Shown: positions 1 to 9,503, numbered from the stretch's first letter. The stretch is 64,000 nt of DNA from Kordia zhangzhouensis (GCF_001005305.1 NZ_LBMH01000006.1:186001-250000); one strand, 5' to 3'. The notes: generated from the sequence alone by a model not told the origin. Numbers and translations: made by a program.

Positions 1-731
1 CCTACAATACGAACTGTAGATGTAGAACAGTTTTGCTCGTGGTCGGCATGTAGAATTAATAACTTATCTAAAGCATTAACGATGATTGGATTTAATTTAT
101 ACTCTTCATTAGGTTGCTTGAACATCATTTTTAAAACGTTTTCAACATAGCCTAAAGAAGAATCACCATAATCTAACGGAAGTCCTCGTTTTTTTCGCAT
201 TGTCCACGCAACTAACACTGGGAATTTTCCTAGTATTTTTACGATTGCTTTGTACATATCTTCTTCAGAATCAACATTTACAGAAGAAGGATTGAATGCT
301 GTCAATGCGTTTGTTAATGATGCTAACACACCCATAGGATGTGCACTTTTAGGGAACGCATCTAATATTTTCTTTACATCGTCATCAACTACAGATTGTG
401 CTTTTATGTCTTTATAAAACTTAGTTAGTTGCTCACTTGTTGGCAATTCACCAAAAATTAATAGATACGCAACTTCCAAAAAGTCTGCTTTTTCTGCTAG
501 AGCTTCAATGGCATATCCTCTGTATCGAAGTATTCCTTTTTCACCATTTAAAAACGTAATAGCACTTTCACAAGAACCTGTGTTTTTGTACCCTGGATCA
601 ATAGTAATAATTCCACCTGTAGATCCTCTTAAACTTTTGATATCAATGGCAGTTTCATTTTCTGTTCCATGGATTAGAGGGAACTCATATTTCTCACCTT
701 TGATTTCTAACGTAGCTATATTATCTGACAT
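1..731 (-). CDS. gltA: Citrate synthase (3' end beyond left edge)
   Basis: Condenses acetyl-CoA and oxaloacetate to citrate at the entry of the TCA cycle in the cytoplasm. Reading down from the ATG at 731, about 243 codons are visible and the C-terminal part is cut off by the window edge. The protein begins MSDNIATLEIKG and contains GILRYRGYAIEALAEKA and the family segment LHADHEQNCST, whose His lies at the citrate synthase active site. It is of the long, hexameric bacterial type, with an N-terminal beta region that includes the GSTGGIITIDPGY segment. It lies downstream of the DUF350 gene with a 228-nt gap that holds a 21-nt inverted repeat, so it probably has its own promoter. Identity is very secure; only the C-terminus is unseen. 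Confidence 0.97.
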   Translation of the reverse strand, partial: MSDNIATLEIKGEKYEFPLIHGTENETAIDIKSLRGSTGGIITIDPGYKNTGSCESAITFLNGEKGILRYRGYAIEALAEKADFLEVAYLLIFGELPTSEQLTKFYKDIKAQSVVDDDVKKILDAFPKSAHPMGVLASLTNALTAFNPSSVNVDSEEDMYKAIVKILGKFPVLVAWTMRKKRGLPLDYGDSSLGYVENVLKMMFKQPNEEYKLNPIIVNALDKLLILHADHEQNCSTSTVRIV

Positions 732-802
732 ATTTATGTTTGAATTAATGTAATTTTAGAAAGTATGCGAATTTACTAAATATCGCGCTAATTATAAAGT
801 TT

Positions 803-823
803 ATAACCAAATGATTTGGTTAT
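803..823. promoter_or_regulatory. 21-nt perfect inverted repeat upstream of gltA (candidate operator)
   Basis: Two 10-nt arms, ATAACCAAAT and ATTTGGTTAT, are perfectly complementary around one central base. The repeat sits about 72 nt upstream of the gltA ATG and more than 130 nt beyond the DUF350 stop. A one-base centre suits a dimeric DNA-binding protein site better than an RNA hairpin. The regulator is unknown. The rest of the 732-959 gap is AT-rich and no clear TAnnTTTG promoter was found in it. Confidence 0.4.
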
Positions 824-959
824 TGTATTATTAATAAAATTGATTTAATCCATAAACAATAATTAACGATTTCTCATTTCTAATAAACGAATAGACTACA
901 CCCCTTTTTTGTAGCAGTACAAAGGTCTTTTTTCTTTATAGCTGAATGTTTTTATTTCC

Positions 960-1484
960 TTACATCGCTGTGTATTCAACTACAGTAGGTTGTGGTAAAA
1001 ATAACTCTATTAAGAATACTAAACTATCTCTAGAAATGATTGTTATAGAGATCAGAATTGTAGCCAATAGAATAGCAACCGCCAAATTATTTTTCTTTAA
1101 CTCTCCTACTTCGTCAACGTGTTTTGTTAATGATTTTGCTAGCATAAAAGAACTAAAGTGAATTACACCTGCCAATAAAAATCCAACGAATAGTGATAAA
1201 GAAGAGTATTTAAGAATTTCCATGAACAGGTTTTCTTTTGCATGAATTTTAAGCATCTCTATAGCACTAATAATGGAAGGAATAATTCCACTTAGTAAGT
1301 AGCCTGTACTAAAAATAATCCCCGAAAAGAAGATGCTCAAGGCTAAGTTGGAATCATTTAGGTTTTCTTCTTTAAGTTTAAATATTCGAATTAATATTTT
1401 ATAAGAGATAAAGAAGATTACTATTGCCAAAATGATGGAAAGTATCATTTGACTTAACGCTAAATAGAATAGATCGGTTCTCAT
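960..1484 (-). CDS. DUF350-family inner-membrane protein
   Basis: A 174-residue, very hydrophobic protein with about four to five membrane segments arranged as two similar halves. The halves carry the DUF350-style motifs NLALSIFFSGIIFSTGYLL and NLAVAILLATILISI, each an N-L-A start followed by a long helix. DUF350 proteins have no firmly established biochemical role; they often sit beside transglutaminase-like, ATP-grasp or spermidine-synthase-type genes. Here the gene directly follows a transglutaminase-like gene on the same strand with a 12-nt gap, so co-transcription is likely and the two products may act together at the membrane. The family call rests on motif memory, not a search. Confidence 0.7.
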   Translation of the reverse strand: MRTDLFYLALSQMILSIILAIVIFFISYKILIRIFKLKEENLNDSNLALSIFFSGIIFSTGYLLSGIIPSIISAIEMLKIHAKENLFMEILKYSSLSLFVGFLLAGVIHFSSFMLAKSLTKHVDEVGELKKNNLAVAILLATILISITIISRDSLVFLIELFLPQPTVVEYTAM

Positions 1485-1496
1485 GTCTTTGTTTTT

Positions 1497-2531
1497 TTAG
1501 TTGACTAATACGAAGTTCCAATAGCTCAATGTAGATACATTGTTAGGCAGGTATCCTATCGGACATCCTGTTGCTGTTGTTTCTACAAAGTAGTATTTTT
1601 TTCGATTGTAAGTTTTATATTTTCCTCGTGCGTGCACATTAATCCCTAATACAGAGTGTTTGTATTGATCACTGTTCAGAATAGCCACCTCATAGTTGAA
1701 TTTTGCCAACAAGACAAATAGCAATACTGTACGTGAATCACAGTCGCCTTTAAGATTGGCACTGAATTCTACCGGAGCAAAGATTCCTAAGCGCACATTT
1801 CCAACACATGGATAATCTTCAGTTCCGTCACATGGTGTCGATTTGATATAGTTGTACTGAATATTTTGAATACTCGTAATAATGAACTCAGCAAATTTTG
1901 TACGATTCATTTTTCTTTGTTTTTGAATCTTACTAAATTCAGTATATAGATGCTCTAATAATGGCTGATCATGATCTGCCATGTGTTTATAGAATTGTCC
2001 CCAAGTAAAATTTCTAGTATAACGATAGCTTTCTCTATTGGTTTTGGACTTTTGTACATTGTTTTCGGCTATTTTGAAATTCATCTGATAACGATCTCCA
2101 TCAAAATCTCTCCAACGCATTTTATTGATAATGTATCGAATTGTTTCTTCTCCTTCTGTAGTTTCTACAATTTCTGTTTGTGAATCATCATCTGTTCTAG
2201 TAATATCATTGCTATGATAGTTGTCTTTTAAGATGATTAGGATAACTGTAAATAGAACAATTACAATAATTGTCCTAAAAAAACTAGATAGTATATTTTT
2301 GAATACTTGCTTGTTAGATACTGATTTGACGGCTACTTTTTTCCACAGATAGCGCAAAACAAAAAAACTACTTGCCACAAGTACTAATAAGGATGCTCCT
2401 TGAATTTTTACTTCAGCTACGAGACTAAAAATGACAGCTATTAAAAAAACGGTTGCTACAAGTGCTAGTAAACCTGAGAATATTCGCTGAAAAGAAACGA
2501 AGCAGCCGTTTGGTTTTGGTGATTCTGTCAT
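1497..2531 (-). CDS. Membrane-anchored transglutaminase-like (papain-fold) protein
   Basis: A 344-residue protein with about three N-terminal membrane segments (roughly residues 13-38, 45-62 and 84-102), a charged linker, then a soluble domain. The C-terminal part has the spacing of a transglutaminase-like catalytic triad: Cys264 in GDCDSRTVLL, His292 in YKHSVLGI and Glu317 in YYFVETTATG. These would sit at the helix start, following strand and third strand of the fold. Such domains cleave or crosslink amides, but the substrate cannot be read from sequence. It forms a pair with the DUF350 gene 12 nt downstream. Upstream, the eno terminator separates it from enolase. Extra cysteines (CDGTEDYPC) could form a disulfide if the domain faces the periplasm. 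Confidence 0.7.
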   Translation of the reverse strand: MTESPKPNGCFVSFQRIFSGLLALVATVFLIAVIFSLVAEVKIQGASLLVLVASSFFVLRYLWKKVAVKSVSNKQVFKNILSSFFRTIIVIVLFTVILIILKDNYHSNDITRTDDDSQTEIVETTEGEETIRYIINKMRWRDFDGDRYQMNFKIAENNVQKSKTNRESYRYTRNFTWGQFYKHMADHDQPLLEHLYTEFSKIQKQRKMNRTKFAEFIITSIQNIQYNYIKSTPCDGTEDYPCVGNVRLGIFAPVEFSANLKGDCDSRTVLLFVLLAKFNYEVAILNSDQYKHSVLGINVHARGKYKTYNRKKYYFVETTATGCPIGYLPNNVSTLSYWNFVLVN

Positions 2532-2642
2532 GTGTTAAAGATAGTATCTTTTTTCAAACTTGAATATACGAAGAATTGCGGATTTTTTGTTTTTAGTATG
2601 CACATTTTACATTTTCTTTTTCTTCATATATTTATTAAAAAT

Positions 2643-2676
2643 AAAAAACGAGTTTCTGAATAGAAACTCGTTTTTT
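2643..2676. terminator. Intrinsic terminator downstream of eno
   Basis: A perfect 15-bp stem (AAAAAACGAGTTTCT and its complement) closes a 4-nt loop and carries T runs on both strands. It lies 23 nt past the eno stop on the minus strand, before the transglutaminase-like gene. It therefore most likely ends eno transcription. Confidence 0.9.
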
Positions 2677-2698
2677 ATAAATATCTGTTTGTAATAAA

Positions 2699-4018
<1,320 letters not shown>

Positions 4019-4113
4019 CTAATTTACGAAACTATCATAAGTTTTATACGCTCTGTCGTTGCTTTTACGGATATTCTACGAATGTGTTCTATTTACTTAT
4101 TTTTATAAAATGC

Positions 4114-4125
4114 GAAAACGTTTTC
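4114..4125. promoter_or_regulatory. 12-nt perfect palindrome upstream of eno
   Basis: GAAAACGTTTTC is a perfect palindrome with a central CG, about 126 nt upstream of the eno ATG and just past the stop of the preceding lipoprotein gene. Central-CG palindromes of this type are typical half-site pairs for LacI/GalR-family regulators. No regulator is encoded nearby, so this is only a candidate site. Confidence 0.25.
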
Positions 4126-4142
4126 CTCATAAAATAGTGCAA

Positions 4143-4751
4143 CTATTTTTTAGTGTATAGCACAATATGTTGAGGAGATTTGAAAGCATATGATAAAGGT
4201 TTATTCATGAACGACTTGTCTGCACTATAATTTACAAGTACTGCTGCATTTGGCACTTCTCGTTGCCATGCATTTGATTGCGTAAGTTTTCCTTCTAAAA
4301 TCATAGCCACTTGTCCGTAACTTTCAGAAACATCAATTGCAATGGTCGCTTTTCCTGCATTCGCAGTATTTTGTGCTTTTGCAAGCACATCTTGGTTGCT
4401 AGCATTTCCAAGTTTTTCCCATGCTCTAGATTGTGCTACTATAGGTTGTATGCTATCGTATATTACATATTCACCTAAATCATTTTTAAAGTCTTCTATT
4501 TTATAGAATTCCGAAATCATCTTCGTAATGCTATTTCGACAATCATTTCTATTCACTGCATTTTCCTTACAGTTTTTAAAATAAGCTATTGAAGTTGCTA
4601 AAAACTGTTCAGTATCTGTTGATAATGGTTGTTCTGTAGTTGTTGTACTGATTTTTTTACTTTCAGAAACAATTGGCGTTTCTGTTTTCTTTTCTTCTTT
4701 ACAAGAAACTACAAGTGATGCTACCATGAATAAAATAAAGATTGTGCGCAT
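4143..4751 (-). CDS. Small lipoprotein of unknown function
   Basis: A 202-residue protein with a short lipoprotein signal ending VASLVVSC (lipid Cys17), a Lys/Glu then Thr/Ser-rich linker (residues 18-48), and a folded domain with two cysteines (KNCKENAVNRNDCRN) that could form a disulfide. The C-terminal part has a GQVAMILEG segment preceded by GKATIAIDV, which faintly recalls the beta-strand of cysteine-peptidase-like folds, but no catalytic set can be assigned. It follows carA by 22 nt and precedes eno, so it may share the carA transcript. I do not recognise the family. Confidence 0.75.
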   Translation of the reverse strand: MRTIFILFMVASLVVSCKEEKKTETPIVSESKKISTTTTEQPLSTDTEQFLATSIAYFKNCKENAVNRNDCRNSITKMISEFYKIEDFKNDLGEYVIYDSIQPIVAQSRAWEKLGNASNQDVLAKAQNTANAGKATIAIDVSESYGQVAMILEGKLTQSNAWQREVPNAAVLVNYSADKSFMNKPLSYAFKSPQHIVLYTKK

Positions 4752-4773
4752 AGTAAGAATTTTATTTTTTCGT

Positions 4774-5886
4774 TTATGCCGTCTTTACTTTAGCTATATT
4801 TTCAATGAATTGATCAAATAGATATTCTCCATCATGAGGTCCAGGACTTGCTTCCGGGTGATATTGTACTGAGAAGCAGTTTTTGTCTTTGATACGAATT
4901 CCCGCCACTGTATTATCATTCAAATGCACATGTGTGATTTCAACATTGGCATTTGCTTCTGTTTCTTCTCTATTGATTGCAAATCCGTGGTTTTGAGAAG
5001 TTATTTCTCCTTTTCCTGTAATCATGTTTTTCACTGGATGATTAATTCCACGGTGTCCATTATGCATTTTGTAAGTTGATATGCCATTGGCCAATCCAAT
5101 TACTTGATGTCCTAAACAAATTCCAAATAGTGGTAAATCACGTGCAATTACTTCTTTTGCTAAGTTAATCGCATCTTCTAGAGGTTCAGGATCTCCTGGT
5201 CCATTAGACAAAAAGTATCCATCAGGATTCCAAGCGTTCATCTCTTCAAAACTTGTATTGTATGGAAATACTTTGATACAAGCATCACGTTTAGCTAAGT
5301 TGCGTAAGATATTCTTTTTGCAACCAATATCGAGTGCTGCAATTTTATATGTTGCATTTTCATCTCCATATATATATGGCTCTTTGGTAGATACTTTAGA
5401 AGCCAATTCCAACCCTGCCATACTTGGTACTTCTGCTAGTTTTGCTTTTAATTCATCAATTTTATCTACATCTGTAGAGATAACAGCATTCATTGCTCCA
5501 TTATCTCGAATATAGCTTACTAACGCTCTTGTATCTACATCAGAAATTGCAAATAGATTATTTTTTTCTAAAAAATCTTTTAAAGAACTATCTGCAGCAT
5601 CTCTAGAATATTCATAGCTAAAACTTTTACAGATTAACCCTGCTATTTTCACACTTTCAGATTCCATTTCGTCTTCAGCCGTTCCGTAGTTTCCGATATG
5701 CACATTAGCAGTTACCATTAATTGGCCAAAATATGAGGGGTCTGTAAAAATTTCTTGATATCCAGTCATTCCTGTATTGAAACATACTTCACCAAAAGCA
5801 GTACCAGGTTGTCCCACTGCTTTTCCGTAAAAAATAGTTCCATCTTCTAAAAGTAATAGCGCTTTTTGTCGAGTTTGATATTTCAT
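4774..5886 (-). CDS. carA: Carbamoyl-phosphate synthase small (glutaminase) subunit
   Basis: Hydrolyses glutamine and channels ammonia to CarB to make carbamoyl phosphate for arginine and pyrimidine synthesis. The start at 5886 (MKYQTRQKALLLLEDG) is chosen because the family begins with this strand. An in-frame start 34 codons upstream would run into the neighbouring FkbM gene and add an unrelated basic tail. The 370 residues contain the N-terminal CPSase domain and a class I amidotransferase domain with the nucleophile in FGICLGHQ and the His/Glu pair in QYHPEASPGP. carB is not in the window. The gene begins 14 nt after the FkbM stop, so both may be read from one transcript. Confidence 0.98.
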   Translation of the reverse strand: MKYQTRQKALLLLEDGTIFYGKAVGQPGTAFGEVCFNTGMTGYQEIFTDPSYFGQLMVTANVHIGNYGTAEDEMESESVKIAGLICKSFSYEYSRDAADSSLKDFLEKNNLFAISDVDTRALVSYIRDNGAMNAVISTDVDKIDELKAKLAEVPSMAGLELASKVSTKEPYIYGDENATYKIAALDIGCKKNILRNLAKRDACIKVFPYNTSFEEMNAWNPDGYFLSNGPGDPEPLEDAINLAKEVIARDLPLFGICLGHQVIGLANGISTYKMHNGHRGINHPVKNMITGKGEITSQNHGFAINREETEANANVEITHVHLNDNTVAGIRIKDKNCFSVQYHPEASPGPHDGEYLFDQFIENIAKVKTA

Positions 5887-5900
5887 ATTGCTATGCTTGT

Positions 5901-6716
5901 TTAGTTGTGTTCTATTGTAATTATTGTGTTGTTGTGTACTTTTCCTGTGATTTGGTAGCCCAAAGAAAGAATATTTTCTTTGAACCATGTGTTTGTTAAA
6001 ATATCATTGTGTGATAATATTTCTAATATTAAAATAGGTTTGCATCGTTTGATTGTTTCAATAGCTCCTTTGAGTGCAGGAATTTCAAAACCTTCCAAAT
6101 CAAATTGTATGATTGAGATATTTCTGTCCTTTGGAATGATGCTATCTAACGTTTCAATGACAATGGGTACAAATTTACCATTTTCTGAATCAATTATTCT
6201 ACTTGCACCACCTAATTGTCGTCCATCTTCTGTAGCAACTTGCAGTTTTAGTGATGATTTCTCAGCGCCTAAACCAACTTGAAAAAGTTCTACATTCTTT
6301 AAATTGTTGATTCGTATTGTAATATCGGCACACCTAAAAAATTCTAAACTTGGCTCAAAGCTCCAAACTTTGGCATTTTTAGAAATGTTTTTAGCAATTC
6401 CTGGTAAAAAATCACCAAAAAATGCTCCTGCTTGTATCACATCGCTATCACCAGCATGATTAATAATGAATTGAATCGTATCAGGTTCATATACTTCTCC
6501 TTTCAAAATAGCTTGAACAACCGATTCTTTTTGTACGGAATACGGCGTGCAATAACCACCATATTTATTATAAGCGATAGTAGCATCGAGCGTAAATTCA
6601 TTTTGCATGAAAGAGGCTACATAAGCAGGCTTCGTTACATATCCTTTGTTTAGCAATTTTTGTTTGATAAACTTTTTAAGCTTTTTAGGAACTAATGATT
6701 TTACAAATTGGACCAT
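5901..6716 (-). CDS. FkbM-family SAM-dependent methyltransferase
   Basis: A 271-residue protein with a basic N-terminus (FVKSLVPKKLKKFIKQK) and a Rossmann methyltransferase core. A SAM-binding loop occurs as SDVIQAGAFFGDFLP, an acidic residue ends the next strand in VWSFEP, and the FkbM hallmark is IQFDLEGFEIPALKGA. FkbM enzymes O-methylate sugars or antibiotics, often in surface polysaccharide pathways, but the substrate here is unknown. It sits alone between the terminator of the ribosomal operon and carA. Two housekeeping blocks that are often neighbours in flavobacteria flank it, so it looks like an insertion. No glycosyltransferases are nearby to suggest a pathway. Confidence 0.85.
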   Translation of the reverse strand: MVQFVKSLVPKKLKKFIKQKLLNKGYVTKPAYVASFMQNEFTLDATIAYNKYGGYCTPYSVQKESVVQAILKGEVYEPDTIQFIINHAGDSDVIQAGAFFGDFLPGIAKNISKNAKVWSFEPSLEFFRCADITIRINNLKNVELFQVGLGAEKSSLKLQVATEDGRQLGGASRIIDSENGKFVPIVIETLDSIIPKDRNISIIQFDLEGFEIPALKGAIETIKRCKPILILEILSHNDILTNTWFKENILSLGYQITGKVHNNTIITIEHN

Positions 6717-6740
6717 TTTAAAGTATTCGGTTTGTGATAT

Positions 6741-6773
6741 AAAAAAAGGATAAACTTAAAAAGTTTATCCTTT
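6741..6773 (-). terminator. Intrinsic terminator of the S12-L17 operon
   Basis: A 13-bp perfect stem (AAAGGATAAACTT and its complement, loop AAA) is followed on the minus strand by a run of seven U. It lies 24 nt past the rplQ stop and upstream of the FkbM ATG, so it closes the translation operon. Confidence 0.92.
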
Positions 6774-6796
6774 AATATGTTACGAATTCATTTTCA

Positions 6797-7267
6797 TTAT
6801 TCTTCTTCGTTAGAAGCTTGAGGAGTTTCTACTACAGGTGTAGTTTTCTTTCCACCACTTCTTCTACTACGTCTTGTAGATTTCGATTTCTTCTCAGTAT
6901 TGTACGTTTCGTTGTAGTCTACTAACTCGATTAATGCCATTTGCGCATTATCTCCTAGACGATTTCCTAATTTAATAATTCTTGTATAACCACCTGGTCT
7001 GTCAGCTACTTTTACCGCTACTTCTCTAAACAATTCAGTAACTGCGTATTTGTTTCTAAGTTTACTAAATGCTAAACGACGATTGTGCGTTGTATCTTCT
7101 TTCGACTTAGTTACAATTGGCTCAATAAATTGCTTTAACGCTTTTGCTTTAGCAACTGTTGTATTGATACGTTTGTGCTCAATTAAAGAACAAGCCATAT
7201 TAGCTAACATTGACTTTCTGTGAGCCGTTTTTCTACCTAAGTGGTTTACTTTTTTTCCGTGTCTCAT
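6797..7267 (-). CDS. rplQ: Ribosomal protein bL17
   Basis: Large-subunit protein near the tunnel exit side. The N-terminus [18 protein letters not shown] and the [17 protein letters not shown] segment are diagnostic. At 156 residues it is longer than the 116-127 of many bacteria. The extra tail (about residues 126-156) is rich in Lys, Ser and Arg, then acidic (EEE at the end), and probably lies on the ribosome surface. It is the last gene of the operon, after a 60-nt spacer from rpoA that can fold into a nested stem, and is followed by a strong terminator. Confidence 0.99.
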   Translation of the reverse strand: MRHGKKVNHLGRKTAHRKSMLANMACSLIEHKRINTTVAKAKALKQFIEPIVTKSKEDTTHNRRLAFSKLRNKYAVTELFREVAVKVADRPGGYTRIIKLGNRLGDNAQMALIELVDYNETYNTEKKSKSTRRSRRSGGKKTTPVVETPQASNEEE

Positions 7268-7282
7268 GACATTTGTTTTTAA

Positions 7283-7325
7283 CCTTTATCTTGCTTCGAC
7301 TCGTTTGAGGAGCAAATTACAAAGG
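7283..7325 (-). promoter_or_regulatory. Nested inverted repeats in the rpoA-rplQ spacer (candidate leader RNA)
   Basis: In the 60-nt gap before rplQ, three complementary segments nest in order: CCTTT/AAAGG (outer, 7283-7287 with 7321-7325), TTGCT/AGCAA (7291-7295 with 7311-7315) and CTC/GAG around a GTTT loop (7300-7309). The structure ends 16 nt before the rplQ ATG, where it could affect L17 translation. The pairs are short, so this is a structural suggestion only. Confidence 0.4.
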
Positions 7326-7327
7326 AA

Positions 7328-8320
7328 TTAATCTTTATCTAATTTATATTTTGATAAGTCCATTCCGAAACTTAATCCTTTTACATTCACTAATTCTTCT
7401 AGTTCTGTTAAAGATTTTTTACCAAAGTTTCTGAACTTCATTAAATCGTTTTTGTTGTAAGATACTAAGTCTCCTAAAGTATCTACTTCTGCAGCTTTTA
7501 AACAGTTCAATGCTCTTACAGAAAGATCCATGTCAACCAATTTAGTTTTCAATAATTGGCGCATGTGCAATGACTCTTCGTCATATGTTTCTGTTTGTGC
7601 AATTTCATCTGCTTCAAGAGTGATACGCTCATCAGAGAATAACATGAAGTGATGAATTAATGTTTTTGCTGCTTCAGTCAATGCTTCTTTTGGATGGATA
7701 GAACCATCTGTAATGATTTCAAAAACTAGCTTTTCGTAGTCAGTTTTTTGCTCAACACGATAGTTTTCTATGCTGTATTTTACATTCTTTACAGGTGTAT
7801 AAATAGAGTCTGTAAAGATAGTTCCTAAAGGAGCATTTGATTTTTTATTTTCTTCAGCAGGAACATATCCTCTACCTTTTTCAACAGTGATTTCCATATT
7901 AATGTTCACACTTGGATCCATGTTACAAATCACTAAATCAGGATTTAATACTTGGAATCCAGAAATGAATTTTTGGAAGTCACCAGCCGTAAGTTGTTCT
8001 TTACCTGAAACTGAGATTGAAATTGATTCATTATCAATATCATCTATTTGGCGTTTGAAACGAACTTGCTTAAGGTTTAGAATAATTTCTGTTACATCTT
8101 CTACAACACCAGAAATCGTTGAAAATTCGTGATCTACTTTGTCGATTCGTACAGAAGTAATCGCAAAACCTTCCAATGATGATAGAAGTACTCTTCTTAA
8201 TGCGTTCCCGATAGTTAGCCCGTAACCAGGTTCTAAAGGACGAAATTCAAATTTGCCATCGAACTCAGATGAGTCAATCATGATAACTTTGTCGGGCTTT
8301 TGGAAGTTTAATAATGCCAT
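7328..8320 (-). CDS. rpoA: RNA polymerase alpha subunit
   Basis: Nucleates core RNA polymerase assembly as a dimer and contacts activators and upstream DNA. The 330 residues show the N-terminal dimerisation domain ([25 protein letters not shown] region, with the invariant GNALRRVLL) and a C-terminal helix-hairpin-helix domain ([20 protein letters not shown], then [13 protein letters not shown]). The alpha-CTD is therefore retained, and UP-element or activator contacts remain possible. It is placed between rpsD (25-nt gap) and rplQ, as in most bacteria. Confidence 0.99.
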   Translation of the reverse strand: MALLNFQKPDKVIMIDSSEFDGKFEFRPLEPGYGLTIGNALRRVLLSSLEGFAITSVRIDKVDHEFSTISGVVEDVTEIILNLKQVRFKRQIDDIDNESISISVSGKEQLTAGDFQKFISGFQVLNPDLVICNMDPSVNINMEITVEKGRGYVPAEENKKSNAPLGTIFTDSIYTPVKNVKYSIENYRVEQKTDYEKLVFEIITDGSIHPKEALTEAAKTLIHHFMLFSDERITLEADEIAQTETYDEESLHMRQLLKTKLVDMDLSVRALNCLKAAEVDTLGDLVSYNKNDLMKFRNFGKKSLTELEELVNVKGLSFGMDLSKYKLDKD

Positions 8321-8345
8321 ATTAAGAATACTTTCTGATTATTTA

Positions 8346-8951
8346 TTATTTAGAATATAATTCTACGATTAATTGTTCTTTGATGTTCTCAGGAATTTGA
8401 AGTCTCTCAGGAACTGATACATATGTACCTTCCTTTTTATCTCCATTCCATGTGATCCATTCGTACACATTGCTAGAATTAGTCAAAGATCGCTCAATTA
8501 CGTCTAAAGATTTTGATTTTTCTCTTACTCCTACTACATCACCTGCTTTTAATGTGTATGAAGGAATATTTACTAACTCACCATTTACAGTAATGTGACG
8601 GTGAGATACTAATTGTCTTGCACCACTTCTTGTTGGAGCAATACCCATTCTGTATACTACATTGTCTAAACGAGACTCACACAATTGTAATAATACTTCA
8701 CCGGTAATTCCTTTGCTACTGTTTGCTTTTTTAAACAAGTTTCTGAACTGACGCTCAAGAATTCCGTACGTGTATTTTGCTTTTTGTTTTTCTTGCAACT
8801 GGATTGCGTATTCGGATTTTTTACCTCTACGTCTGTTATTTCCATGTTGCCCTGGAGGATAGTTTCTTTTTTCAAAAGATTTATCGTCTCCGAAAATTGC
8901 TTCACCAAATTTACGAGCAATTTTAGTTTTTGGACCAGTATATCTTGCCAT
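8346..8951 (-). CDS. rpsD: Ribosomal protein uS4
   Basis: Primary 16S rRNA binder at the 5' domain and part of the mRNA entry site. In enterobacteria and bacilli it represses its own operon by binding a structured mRNA leader. The 201 residues include the basic N-terminal domain ([15 protein letters not shown]) and the S4 RNA-binding fold ([17 protein letters not shown], then [14 protein letters not shown]). There is no zinc-type Cys cluster at the N-terminus. The preceding 81-nt spacer carries a nested stem (8967-9016), which makes autoregulation of this gene plausible here. Confidence 0.99.
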   Translation of the reverse strand: MARYTGPKTKIARKFGEAIFGDDKSFEKRNYPPGQHGNNRRRGKKSEYAIQLQEKQKAKYTYGILERQFRNLFKKANSSKGITGEVLLQLCESRLDNVVYRMGIAPTRSGARQLVSHRHITVNGELVNIPSYTLKAGDVVGVREKSKSLDVIERSLTNSSNVYEWITWNGDKKEGTYVSVPERLQIPENIKEQLIVELYSK

Positions 8952-8966
8952 TTCTAATAATGATTA

Positions 8967-9016
8967 TGAGAGTGATCATGAATTAAGGCTGTCCTTCGAT
9001 GATCGTTAATCTCTCA
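8967..9016 (-). promoter_or_regulatory. Nested stem in the rpsK-rpsD spacer (candidate S4 leader RNA)
   Basis: Three nested complementary pairs fill the gap before rpsD: TGAGAG/CTCTCA (8967-8972 with 9011-9016), GATCAT/ATGATC (8974-8979 with 8999-9004) and AAGG/CCTT (8985-8988 with 8993-8996) around a CTGT loop. An alternative extends the middle helix by GAA/TTC with a one-base bulge. The element ends 15 nt from the rpsD ATG. S4 is a known translational autoregulator in other phyla, so position and shape suggest a feedback site; this is inference. Confidence 0.5.
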
Positions 9017-9032
9017 GTGAAAAAATAATTAA

Positions 9033-9422
9033 TTATACTCTTCTTCTTTTAGGAGGTCTACATCCATTGTGTGGTAATGGAGTAACATCAATAATTTCTG
9101 TTACTTCAATTCCAGCATTGTGAATAGTTCTGATTGCAGATTCTCTTCCGTTTCCAGGACCTTTCACATATACTTTTACTTTACGTAAACCAGCTTCGTG
9201 TGCTACTCTTGAAGCATCTTCTGCTGCAGTTTGAGCTGCATATGGAGTGTTCTTTTTAGAACCTCTAAAGCCCATTTTCCCAGCAGATGACCAAGAAATC
9301 ACATCTCCTTTTTTGTTAGTAAGTGATATGATGATATTGTTGAAAGATGCAGTTACGTGCGCTTCTCCAACAGACTCAACTATTACTTTACGTTTTTTTG
9401 TACTCTTGTTAGACTTTGCCAT
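9033..9422 (-). CDS. rpsK: Ribosomal protein uS11
   Basis: Platform protein that binds 16S rRNA near the mRNA exit channel with S18/S21. The 129 residues carry the family core [19 protein letters not shown] and the C-terminal signature [12 protein letters not shown]. The N-terminus is a Lys/Ser/Thr-rich extension ([11 protein letters not shown]). Spacers of 81 nt on both sides, each with inverted repeats, set it apart from the tightly packed genes of the rest of the operon. Confidence 0.99.
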   Translation of the reverse strand: MAKSNKSTKKRKVIVESVGEAHVTASFNNIIISLTNKKGDVISWSSAGKMGFRGSKKNTPYAAQTAAEDASRVAHEAGLRKVKVYVKGPGNGRESAIRTIHNAGIEVTEIIDVTPLPHNGCRPPKRRRV

Positions 9423-9440
9423 ACTTTTAGTATTAAGGTT

Positions 9441-9484
9441 TTGATAGTGTTGTAGTATGATAAACTCGTACTACTTTGTACCAA
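9441..9484 (-). promoter_or_regulatory. Nested stem in the rpsM-rpsK spacer
   Basis: On the transcript, TTGGTA pairs with TATCAA (one G-U; plus-strand 9479-9484 with 9441-9446). GTAGTA pairs with TACTAC (9469-9474 with 9452-9457) around an 11-nt loop. The element ends 18 nt before the rpsK ATG. It may influence rpsK translation or processing of the long mRNA. Confidence 0.4.
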
Positions 9485-9503
9485 TTACCAACATCTATGT
9501 TAA

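Noticed and set aside
5887-5988. 34-codon upstream extension of carA
   Set aside because: The added residues are low-complexity and basic, and the extension overlaps the FkbM gene. CarA proteins normally begin at the strand seen after Met at 5886.
8666-8920. 84-codon open frame overlapping rpsD on the same strand
   Set aside because: It lies wholly inside rpsD in another frame and shows no known motif.
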